Below are positions 23,401 to 35,400 of a DNA stretch of 64,000 nt, piece by piece. Origin of the DNA: Pagrus major (taxonomy: Eukaryota > Chordata > Actinopteri > Spariformes > Sparidae); NCBI RefSeq assembly GCF_040436345.1, contig NC_133230.1, forward strand, positions 26,574,051 through 26,638,050. Direction: 5' to 3'. The position numbers and the translations under genes were made by a program. The notes beneath the pieces were generated by a model. It was not told the DNA's origin. It worked only from the letters and a program-made list of their open reading frames with translations, and did no database searches. Numbering within the stretch: the first letter of the stretch is position 1; the number at the start of each line of letters is the position of its first letter.

Positions 23401-26400
23401 GTTATGATGGCTGAGGGAGGAGAAAAAAGCGATGAAAATGGTCGACGAAGGCCTTGTGGTGAAAAGAAACAGCACTTCTGCTATATGAACTTATTTTGGA
23501 TTCAGGAGAGACGACGTTGTAACGTGGGCTGGTGAAGGGGAAGGTGATGGTCCACTTTAGTGCGGTTGCTCTGGTTACTCAAGAGACGGCAGGCAACATG
23601 TGGGGGTTTCCGCACGGCACTTTTATTCATAACACTGACCATACCATGCCAGGTCTCTACGGCACTAATGTTACAGGCATACATGCAAATGAACACAGGC
23701 CAAGGTTCTTCTACCAACACTTCACAAAATAAAGACAAAATAAAAAGGGAAGTCTTCGCTCTGTTAGCGGTATCCTTTCTCATGAGGAGCGGAAGTACAC
23801 CTGCTCTTCTTCATCGTACAGGTTACATTACCCACTAAACAAAAGGAGGCGCCACCTAGTGCCACTACATTAACTGACTAAATAACTGACTGTTACAACG
23901 TGTTACAATGACAGGTACTGTGTGAGCACATCAGCACATCTGGGAATGTGGTAACATGTCACCGTACATGTCTGATACCTAAAAAAGTTAACATGCTGGT
24001 TTTCTTGGCCAAGAACTTGTGTTAAGGGAATAACTAAGGTTGTAACTTGCCCTAACGGGTAGATATTTTTTCCTGATTTTATTTTCTCTTGATTTAGTGG
24101 GCTGGCCCTACTCTATTTCAGTTTTGTCCCTCATACTATAGATCTCTGCACCTTGTTAGGCAGAGTCAAGGGCCTTGATGATTGTGATGAGAGACATTAC
24201 AGTTAATTTAAAGTGCAATGTTTAATTTATATTTATTTAATTATTTAAGTTGTTTCCCCCTGGATGTTTTATTTATTTCAACTCTGCATGGTAAGAGATG
24301 TTTTGGTTGAGTTTGCAAGAAAATAGTTTAAAGGGAGCAGGGGAAATTAAACTTTAATTTCATATAGGTATAATGTCTTATTTAAATGAATGTTCTGCTT
24401 AATTGGTTGGGTATTCATGTGCAGTTTGTTCAATAAAAGCATGTTCGAAATAATTTATTTCATTCTTTATTCAGTGGACATTGGCTATTCAATGTTTGGG
24501 GTCTATGTTAGCAGTGTACCTATTAATGCGGAAACACTATTATTAACTGTATAGTTAATAATATGCAAACTTCAATATTTGTTTATTTATCGCAAGTTAT
24601 ATCGTCATCGCAATATTGAACAGTTTAATTGCACATCGCAGATTTTCCTCATATTGTGCAGGCCTACCTGAGATGCTTAGAAATTGCGCAATTTTGAGTT
24701 GTTGAGAAACTTAAAAACTTTGTGAAATGGCTACAGCAAATTCTAAATCATGAGAGCCTTTTTGTTAGTTTGGCATTAAATGCAAAACATTAAAGCTGTT
24801 TCTTTCCAAGTAAAACTTTGTGGCAGCGCTGGTGTAGCAGCCAGTCTGATTTGAGATTGTGCAGCCACGCTAGCAGCTCTGTGAACAGCTGCCTAAAACT
24901 TTCAGTCTGGACTAAAGTGTTGGACAGACTGACTGACTCATGAGAAACATTGCTTCCTTGGCTATAAATCAGTCAGTTAACATTAAAAGTGTCATTTGTA
25001 AGAAATAACCACAATTTGAAGGTAGCCCCAAAACTATGAGGGCAGTATAACTACTTCCTGTCGCTGACTACACTTTCTGCTGCAGCTATCTTTGGCTGTA
25101 GTGGCTAGCTGCTGTTAGCAAGTAGCCTTGTTAGCTGTAGAGCTCAGTGGGTGTATTAGCTGCGGGCTCAGTCCACAAATTGATAGTGGACTTTCATGTC
25201 AGTGGCCATGGATTAAAGAGATTTGCAACTTAACTCAAAGTGATATATTCACTCACCCTGTTTATTTTCTCTCCAACAGGCCTTTTTGACATTGACATCT
25301 AGCACTGAAAATGAAGTCTTTGCCCACTACATCTTCATGGAGAATGCATTTTCTCTACCCACTGCCTCTGGCTTCCCTCTGAAGTTCTCACTGGCTGGTG
25401 TGGTTGCACCTGGCGCCAAAGGAGGCCTGACTCACTCACCTGCTAATGTAAGACTAAGTTAGCCTTACTTCATCTTAGTTTACATGTAAAATGAAATTAT
25501 AATTGTACATATTAGTCTCCTGTGAATTTCTGTTGACAGCTATTTTGTTGTTGTCTTCCTCTTGCAGACTGAATTGTCCTTTATGCCTTCAGTCGGGCTA
25601 GAATTCATCACCCAAATGGGTGTGCACATTCCAGACTTTGTAGAGGCTGTGATTGAGATGCACACTAACATGTACCACGAGAGCTCCCTCAATGCTAAGG
25701 TCACCATGAGCAAGAACCAGATAAGACTGTCCATGCCTGCTCCTAAGTCAAACACTCAGTTGCTCAGCTTCAGGTAAGTGCCACATATGTTACATTACAC
25801 AAAACACTTATCAACTCAGTGGTTTGTGAGTGTCATGCTGATCCCTCTCACCACTTCTTAACTCTCCTCTCTCTTTTTGAAATACAGCAACAAGGTGCTG
25901 TCAATCGCCTCTGGTCAAACCCAAATAGTTCCATCCATGATGGAGGACCGGACTAACTCAGCTGATTGCCAGCCCCTAATCAGTGGACTGAAATTATGCA
26001 CAATAGTGCGTTACTCCAATGCTACTTCCTTGGACGCGGCTCCATATTACCCCCTGACTGGAGAAACCAGGTAGCAAGTCAAACTTGAAAACCAATGGTA
26101 GAGTCTTCTTGATTTGAGTTTTTTGATTTAGGAAGTTTCTATGGAGGGAGGCAGGGATAATGAATTTTTGTAGGCTAACCCAGAAGTAAGCATCGCCTGG
26201 TTCCCTCCACAAAAAGTCAATGGAATTTTTTCATTGTATTTCAGATTATTGCAGAAAATAACCTCAAGTTTATGATACCAGACAAGCTTCACAGATGAAC
26301 AACACTTTTATGATCCTGAAGTAAAAGCTTTAAAACAACTACATTGGCGTTGCATGACTTTAAAATCACTACCACAAGCTTCCTACTACACTATCGATAC

Positions 26401-29400
26401 ACACTTACACACTTTATACTATGAATTGATCAATCTACAAGTTGGACAGTTACCGTAGAGTTCGAATAGTTCGCAACTCAAGTCGGCCTGTTAAGGCATG
26501 TATGGTTGATATTTTAATTATCTTAATCCAGCACTCTATTGTTTTAATGTACCAGATAGTTAACAGATTTAACCTAAGAGTCAGATTAAATGAAACCTCT
26601 GTTGTTTTTTCAGGTTTGCAGTTGAAATCCAGCCCACGGGAGAAGTTTCGGAGTATACTGCCACCATCACTGGTGAAACACTCAGGGAGGGTAAAAAGGG
26701 TCGTCATAAAGTTGAGTCTCTGAAGCTAACCCTGAAGGCAGAAGGTACTGTTATAAGATAAAGTGTGTATATGTGTGTTTGTGTGCATATAAAAATATAC
26801 GGGGCAGCCCCTCTACATCCATATCAGACAACTGACAATTTACAACCATTGCCAGTGTTGAGTACCCATGGAAGTAGTGTGTTCCTATGAAGTGAGGTGG
26901 AAAATAATGTTGTGGAGGTTGGAGTGGTGGATGGGTGTCGTTTTAGTCTTGCATCCATGCAAGAGATTGTGTTTCGTGACAACTGTTAATAATTTTTACC
27001 TTTTAATTAACAACAACTACAGTGTCTCCTTATCTTAATCAAGGGTTGTAGTCGCCTAACCATAACCATACCTCAACCATAATTTATTTTCCATAACCAC
27101 CATCTTTCCATCACCGTGACCATTACATTGCAGCCATATGCAGATGTTAAAGAAAGCAAATTAAAAAAAAATTAAAAAACAAATGAAGGAATAATTAAAT
27201 ATGTGCCACAAGTTAGGGCCAATATTATATCCATGCATCCTTAATGGTATATTAAGTGCATACAGTATATCACTTATGACAATGATATGGTCACCTTTCT
27301 AATTGTATCTTGAAGCCACCAGTTGCAATTGCCCTGGAGATAAACATTGACCAAGTTCAATTTCTGCTGTTACTAGGTGACGATTCATCAGAAGTCTCTG
27401 CATCTCTAAAATACAACCACAATAAGAACATTGTCACCTCTGAGGTCGTCATACCTGACTATGATGTGGAAGCAGGTATCAAGCTGGCCGTAACTGACAG
27501 TGATTTCAAAGGGAAGAAGATGCGTGGTATCACCATTGATGTCACTAACAAGAACATCCCACAGTTGACTCTCGTTGGACGTACAAGGTGCATAGTTCTA
27601 TACACAAATCTTCTGCTTGCTTATGACATCCTGGGAAATGCAAATAATTAAAGGTCCAATATTGTGATGATTTTAAGGTTAATACTTTCATTTTGAATGT
27701 CTACAAGAAAATGTTTAAATACTTTATTGTTTAAAAAATACTTTATCTTTCTCACACTGTCCTTTGCTGCGGCACCTCTTTTCACCATCTGTCTGAACGC
27801 TTTGTTTAGTGCCTGTTTCTTTAAGGCCTCCCTCCTGAAAAGCCTAGTCTGCTCTGATTGGTCAACTCTCATTGGCCTGACTAAGCATCGTCCACCTGGA
27901 TTGGTGTTTTTGCAACCACTGCCCTGCTGGGGGCGTGGCTGTGGACGATGACTGTATAGCTCTGCTATAACAACCTTATAGAAGTCCTAACGGCTCTTTC
28001 AAGGGAACAGTGGTTTACTGTGGATCAAGCATTTTTATACTTTTCACAGCAACTGTGCAAGCAACTAGACCTGCTTCATAATTGAATCAGACAAGAAATC
28101 TCTGGGATCTTTAAACAGAGTTTCTTACCAACCTACATGTCCTTGTTTTAAATGTAGACTTGACATGATGAAGGATGCTATGCTGCAACTTCAGATGATT
28201 ATTCCCTCTCTGAAAACGGATGCCTCTGTCACTGCCACCCTGAAGAAGGATGAGGACGTGCTCATGGACCTAGAGACAGTCATCAGCCTCCCTGAAACAT
28301 CCTACCAACAGAAAGCTGCCCTCAAATACGGTAACTGTCAGCCATCAGTCACATCTTCAGCACAGAAGACAGATTTAGAGCATTCATTTATTTGTATATT
28401 TTCTCTTTACAGATGATGACAAGTTTGAACTGGAACTGAAATCAGACCTGACTTCAGAGATTCAGAAACTGATCCCGAATGTAGAGGATCATCACAGGCA
28501 GCTGCAACAGCTCATTGATAATATCCTGGATCAGCAAGTGGCCATGACTGATATGAAATACCGTCACATTGTAACCAAAGGAATTGAGGTAGCGCTTTTA
28601 AATTTGACACTGTGTTGGTAACTCTGAGTGCTTTCAAGCTTTACAATTTTTTTTTGAAGTGAAATGTATTTTATCTTCATGTAACCCCGAAGGCAGGTAA
28701 TATATGGCTGGACAAACTGACAGCACGCATCCCTTATCTTGCAAACCTGCGAAGTAAGAGGAGCATCTCAGATCTCACTTTGCCAGCCCTGCCTGAGAAA
28801 CTATTTCTGCAGTCGTAAGTGCTTGATACAGTGGTTAAGGACATTACTTCCTTTCAAATTTTACTGGGCATAAACTGTAACTCAACAGTTTAGATACACA
28901 AGTTGTGCCTTCCTCTGATTTCCTGTTCATTTTCATTTTTTCTTTTTTTTTTACCTCAACAGTGACAGCCTGTTCCGATACCAGTTCAACAAGGAAAAAA
29001 TGGCGATCTCCCTTCCTCTTCCACTTGGAGGCAAAAAGTCAGAAGAACTGAACATCCCAAACACTCTGTCTGTTCCTCTTATAGATTTACCACAGATAGG
29101 CCTTTATATCCCCGCCAATAACTATCGACTCCCATCATTCACTATACCCCTTTCATTGGATTTCACCGCCCCCCTTCTTGGTCTCGCTGAAGTATCCACC
29201 AAGATCAACAGCAACCTCTACAGCTGGGAAGGCTCCATTTCAGGGGGCAACAACACTGTTGATGTCCCCAGCTACATTGCACAGTACAAGACCATGGCCC
29301 AGTCACCTTTCAACCTACTATCATACAAGCTTGAAGGTAAACATCTTCTTAAAACTCCATTTCTTTAAGCTTCAATTTGTGATTCAGTTGATTGTTGAGT

Positions 29401-32400
29401 CTCATTCCCAACTCATCAAATACTGACACTTTGGGTTGGTAGGTCGTGCCAGCCACCAACCCAAGGCAGAAGTATGAAACAAGTTTGGAATGACACCCAA
29501 CAATAAACTATCTTACAAATTGGATCTTCAATTAATAATCCTGTCATGACTTGGGGTTACTGTGTGCTTCTCTCCAGTGCTTGGTGCCTTTTTTTGCCCG
29601 TGTGTTTTTTCAGAGGTGCGTTTCCGAGGCTGGGCATGTCTCTCCTAGAGGGCTGGAGCTCCAGACTCCCACACACCTGCAGCGAGTCTCATCATTGGCC
29701 TTAGCTCATACCCTGGTTGGCTCTCCACTTGCTGCCACATTGTTATCGAACACATCGTGTGTGTTGGCGTTGAGCCTTGATCACCACTTGCCTCCCAGCC
29801 TCGCGCACCTCTGCCAACAGTCTCACCAGCCTCGGATTGCTCCGAGACACTCACCGGCACTGAACCTCTGCCTGCCACAGACTCAGGTTCAGGGTCCTGA
29901 GGCAGGGGATCGCCTTCTAACCTAATAACCTCAGTTATCACAGTCAGCCGCAGCTTACCCTGTCAATTTTTGCATATTAGCCACAGAGAGTGGGTGGAAT
30001 GAGCAAACTCTTATGAGAGTTTTCATTAGAGAGTTAAATGATGAGCTGCAGGATGAGCTGGCTACATGAGATGTATCTGAGTCCTTAGAGGAAGCTATAT
30101 TCCTAGCCATTCATGTAGACAACAGACTGAGGAAAGGCACAGGGAGAGAACTTCCAGACCGACTCCACCCTCGCCTCAGACTCAGACTCTCACATTCCAT
30201 GAACAAAGCCCTGTGTGCCCTGTCTGCTTTTGGGTCCAACAAAGATTCAATCATTACAAATCTAACTCAAAGAATGTGGTATGTTGGTTATATTAGATAT
30301 TTTGTTTATTACTGATACTTGGTCAAAAAATGCATTTTTATTGAAATTAGGCATCTTCTATCTGGAAAAATTAGATCTGGAGCATATGGTTATAAAAAGA
30401 GATTTTAATGGAGCAGTAAAGCATGTGTTCATCAGAGCTTATTCTACATATTTGCCTGTGCTACCACTATACTAATAATGGTATAATTTCTTTACATCTG
30501 TTTCAAGGAATCGGGATGATGTCAGGAAGAGCTGACGATAATCTCAAGTATCAACTGGAGAGTTCCTTCAGCCATGGCCTGATTGACGCAAGCTTCAGTG
30601 TCTCAGAAATGTTAAGAGTTACAAACAAATTGCATGCAAAAGCCAACTATAAGATTGATGCCTCCAGCCCAGTGGGCCTGCAAGCCTCTCTCTACTACTC
30701 TGCTCAGTCAACTTCCACTCTAGATTCCGATGAAGTCTCAGGAGATGGCACCGTAGATGGATTGCTTAATATAGGTTCATTCTACACCAATACCTCCTAC
30801 ACCCACAGCTACAACCTGCGGCCACTAGATAGAGAAGGAAGAGGAGAATCAACTCTATACTTCAACTCGCCGTTCATCCAAGTTCACAACATGATCGATG
30901 GAGTCTATGCAAACTCCGAGTTGAACATTGTTTCCAAAACAAATGCCCAAAATGACATCCTCAGGCATGTAGCAGAGCTCAGGTATAAAGATGCCCAACT
31001 GATCCTGAAATGCACCGCTGTTGCCACAGCCATGGGTAAATCACTAAACAACCAAGTTGAGCTTGGTATGTCAAGCCATATGGGCCTCCTGAGAATTGAG
31101 TCAAAAGCAGATGATGACACAAATATGGCATACTCCCTTATAACAGGATCCCTGAATTCAAATGGGCTTGAGGTAAACTCTGAAGCTTCTGTCACCTTAG
31201 ACACAGGTAGTCGTGCAATGCACAAAGCTGCTGTGATGGTTGGCAGAAATGGTCTTACCACAAGTGGAATTAACAGCATTCAGTGCAGCCCTGTCACAGT
31301 GGAGAATATCTTCAATGGTGCTATAGACATCAATGGAGCAACCCTGTCCTCTAGCACCAAAGCAATGGCTGAGGAGAGCAGAGGAGAGCTCAACATCGAG
31401 AGTAAAATCACGGCTGCCGAAGCTTCTTTGTATGGTGACCTCAAGGGCCATGCATACGATGCAACCACAAGAAACGACATGAATATTGTACTGAACCGAA
31501 GGGCTCTGACCTTTACTGGCAATACCATGGGAACACTGAATCAGATGAATACAGAAAATAGCCACACTCTGACCCTTACTCTGTGGACCCTAGCCCTCCG
31601 CTCCAAGACCAACAACTTCATCTGTGAAGATGTGCATTACAAGCAAGACACTAAGGTTGATATGAAGCCATTTGTTTTGTCATTTGATATGGCAAATGCC
31701 TTAAGGTTTAATGACGTCAGTTTGAACAGCGAAGGCCACATGAAGCTGAAGCCTATTAAGGTCGATCTGAGTGGAAGTATGATGGCTGCTTATGGAGAAG
31801 AAAACAATATGAAAAATACCTTTGAACTCACCTATGAGGATATGGCTGGTACAATGAAATACAGCACATTTGGGAATTTAATGGATGCCCAGCTAAGTCA
31901 CAACTGTGAACTTGAGTTTGCTGGACTTTCCTCCAAGTCAAACTGTGAAACACGAATAAATTCTGAGCCTCTACGCTTTGACAGCACCATTCGTACCATG
32001 GCTCTGCCTTTCAGCCTCACTGTTGATGCCCTTGTCAATAGTGATGGAGAAATTAATCTAAAAGGGAAGCACAACGGGCAGCTGTATAGCAAATTGCTGG
32101 TTAAAGCTGAGCCCCTAGCTCTTGCATACTCACAAGACAGCAGGGTATCAACCACGCATATGCTTCCAAGTGGGGAGTCTTCCACTAATTTAGACAACAA
32201 ATTTGAAGGTCTCCTGACACCAAGTGACCAAGCTCTGACCTGGACAGTAAAATCTAAACTGAATGATCATGCTTATAACCAGGACATCAGTACTTACAAT
32301 CATCCTGAGAATATTGGATTTGAGTTTTCAGGAGTAATGTTAACGGACATTTTCAGCAAATTAGGCAGAAACAAGAGATCCCAACCAGAACTACAAGAAT

Positions 32401-35400
32401 TCAGTATAGCTGGTGTCCTCAAGTACGACAAGAACAGTGACTGCCATATCATTGAGATCCCATTCATCGAGAGCTTTCCTGCTGCTTTTGAGCAGCTCAA
32501 GAACACACTTGTACAAGCCTTAGAATCACTTCAACAGTTCATTAACAATTTAGATATTAATCAGTTAATCACTGACCTTAGAGCTAAGTTAGACCGGCTA
32601 CCTATTCAAGTGAGTGATTTAATGCGAGAAATTGACTTGGAGAACAAAATGAATCAAGTTAAAGCAAAACTTGATTATTTGATTGACGAGTTTGCTGTAA
32701 CAATGGATGACATAGAGGCTGCAATGAAGAACTTGATGGACAACTTGGAAAATACGGTGATGGACATTGCCACTCAAATTAAAGACCTCATCCTGACAGT
32801 CAGAGACTATGTCAAGGATGGACACCTTGCTGACAGGATAACAAATGTACTTTCACAAATTGAAAGTCAGCTTCTGGCCTTTGACAAAAACTATGAAATC
32901 AAGCAGTCACTCATCAAAGCACTTGATGCCATTGAGGACATCATCAGACAGATTGATTTCCAGAAGCTCACAGAAAGCAGTGCTGCATGGCTGCGAGAGC
33001 TTGATTCTGAATATTTAATCTTGGAAAAAATCAAAGACAAACTCTTTCAAATGAAACAGTTAATTGAGAACTTTGACATCAGCATGTTTTTCCAAGATGT
33101 AAAGGATTACCTTCTCTCTATTGATTTGGCTACGTATGTTGAGCAGCTATCATATAAAATCCCTTCTTCAGAGATAGCAAAAGTGATTGAATCTATGAGA
33201 GAGGTTATTGTCAACTGGATTGACGAATATGAAATCCCCAACAAACTCAATACAGTATATTTCTACATAAGGGATCTACTTTTAAAATACAATCTTTATG
33301 ATAAATTAAAAGAATTAATGGATCAGGTAGTCATTCTCATCGATGAATTCAAAATTGTTGAGACTGTGCAGTCAATGGTAGATGCTCTGAAATCCATCAA
33401 CTTTGAGTTTGCTTATGATAAAATTATGCAGTTTCTGGGCGATCTGACAAGTAAACTCAGCGCATTTGACTTTAAGAAAGGCATTGATTACCTTAATCAA
33501 CAAATTTCTTCCATGCTTAAGTCAATGAAGGAATTTGACTACAGTGCATTTGTTGAAGAAACCAACAAGAAGATTGCTGAATTTACAAACTATATCAATG
33601 AACAGATTAAAACATATGAGCTTGTGCAAAAAATTGAGGCAGTTAGGGAATTTTTCAGAGAGATCCAAAATTCTATCTTCACCTATCTGGAGGAACTCAA
33701 AAACACAAAGGTGGCTGACGCTCTAACAAAACTGAAAAAAGTGATTGACACTACATTTTACAATGACATCAAGCTGAAAATGAAGGATATCCTTGACGAC
33801 ATGAAACAAAGAATCCTTGACATGGATATCAGAGATGAAATTTACATTTACCTCCAAAGAGCAAGTGATTCCTACAGCAATATAGTTGCCTACATTTCTG
33901 TGCAGTTCAACCAGCTGATAGAGAAGATAAAAAAAGTGGCCAAGGACAGCAAGATCATCAGTGAGATGAAGCAATCTGTAGATGGAGTTCTTGAAGCACT
34001 GAAAAGAGCTGAGATCAAAGTTCCCACTTTTACCATACCTCTCACTGACCTTGCCATTCCAGCATTTACAATCAACCTGAACAAACTGCAGGAGATCAGC
34101 ATCCCAGCTCAATTTTCAGTCCCTGAGTTCACCATCCTCAACACCTACAGGATTCCTGCCTTTACCATAGATTTTGAGGAGATCAAAGCAAATATAGTTG
34201 CAATCATAGATGACATCAAAGAATTTGAGATCCAAACACCTGACCCTGAGGAAATCTTTGGTGACCTAAAAGTTCTCTACCTATCTGAACTACCAGATCT
34301 CACCTTCCCAGAGATAACGCTTTCAGAAATAAAATTTCCTGCCATCAACATCCCCACATTAAATCTGGAGGATTTTGAAATCACAATGCTTCCAATCCCA
34401 GAGATCAAATTGCCTGAGGTTCCCACTGACATTTGCATCCCTGTTTTTGGCAAACTCCATGGAGAATTTAGACTGAACTCCCCACAATATACTCTTGTAA
34501 CTACAGGGAAGATTGAGAACTCAACATCCACACCAAAAAACCCACAGTTTACAGCCACTATTAATTCTAATGCCAGATCACCCTTTGAGCCCCTTGAATA
34601 CACTTTTGAAGCCACTGCTCAATTGGAAGCTCCAAGAATGAAGAAGTTGCTATTCACAGAAATGGCAAAACTGACACATATGGCTTTTTCCATTGATCAC
34701 GAAGGATCCTTGACACTCACTGGCAATGCTGCTGAGGCTTCTGCTAAGACTACTATCAAGGCCACAACCCAAATGTACACAGCAGACTTGATCAACAATA
34801 TGGCCCTTACATTGAATAGTGGAATATCTGCAGCCATAGACACAACCTATGAGCACAACTTAGAGATCCCATCAATTGAAACATCAAGTCAGGCATCGAT
34901 GAAACAGAATGTAGCAGCCACAATGGAATCTGGCAGAATTACTGTGACCGGTGAAACTACTGGTAATGGAAAGTGGTCAATTCAAGACTATTCTGATGAA
35001 GGTACACACATAAGCAACGTAGAATTCAGCATCAATTTTGGAACTGCCAGGTTAACTTTTGCAGGAGAAACAGCTTGTAAGGCCTTGATGTCAAAGCAAA
35101 CACTGACTGCTGAATCAGTGATCTTAAGCCATATCACTGTTGAAGGAAGATGTGAAACTGAAATTCCATCTTACACGAAGAGTGTTATGGTTTTAAAAGG
35201 AGAGGCTCATGTTGGGGACTTGAAAGTTGAACTGACAGCTTCTCATGATGCTGAGTTCGCTGGAAATCTAATTGGATCCGTGGCCAACTTGTTTGAATTC
35301 AAGGTCCATCCATTTGAAATTGTGCTCAATGTTAAGAATAAAGTAAACTCAAGGATTTTTTTCCCCCTGAAACTCACTGGTAAGGTGGATCTCCAGCATG

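Larger units (their letters stand above)
15783..29336 (+). other. apob: apoB exons 2-24: lipovitellin-like MTP-binding module and start of the beta1 region
   Basis: This covers residues about 20-1371, the vitellogenin_N / large lipid transfer domain followed by the first amphipathic beta-strand segment. Landmarks are LNIKRGIISAFVVP in exon 5, QKAAIQAFR in exon 11, ALFGERGFFPDS in exon 14, HYIFMENAFSLP in exon 16, YYPLTGETR in exon 18 and SNLYSWEGSISGGN in exon 24. Most disulfide cysteines of the human domain have counterparts in exons 2-9 and exon 18. Exon 10, however, lacks the cysteine expected opposite the one in exon 11 (SILSCAQ). The exon 4 donor is weak (AA|GTTCGT) and the exon 23 acceptor is AAG rather than the CAG four bases further on. 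Both choices are forced by the reading frame. Confidence 0.93.

Noticed and set aside
28701-28730. CAG acceptor at 28700 for apob exon 23
   Set aside because: It gives an immediate in-frame stop. The AAG acceptor 8 nt upstream of the GTAAT keeps the 13182-nt frame intact.
30423-30507. Upstream ATG extending the apob giant-exon frame
   Set aside because: It lies in intron 24. The acceptor at 30506-30507 joins exon 24 in frame, and the upstream residues have no apoB similarity.
30905-31565. Long minus-strand open frames opposite the apob giant exon
   Set aside because: They are antisense shadows of a conserved coding exon, with no start context, domain or splice logic of their own.
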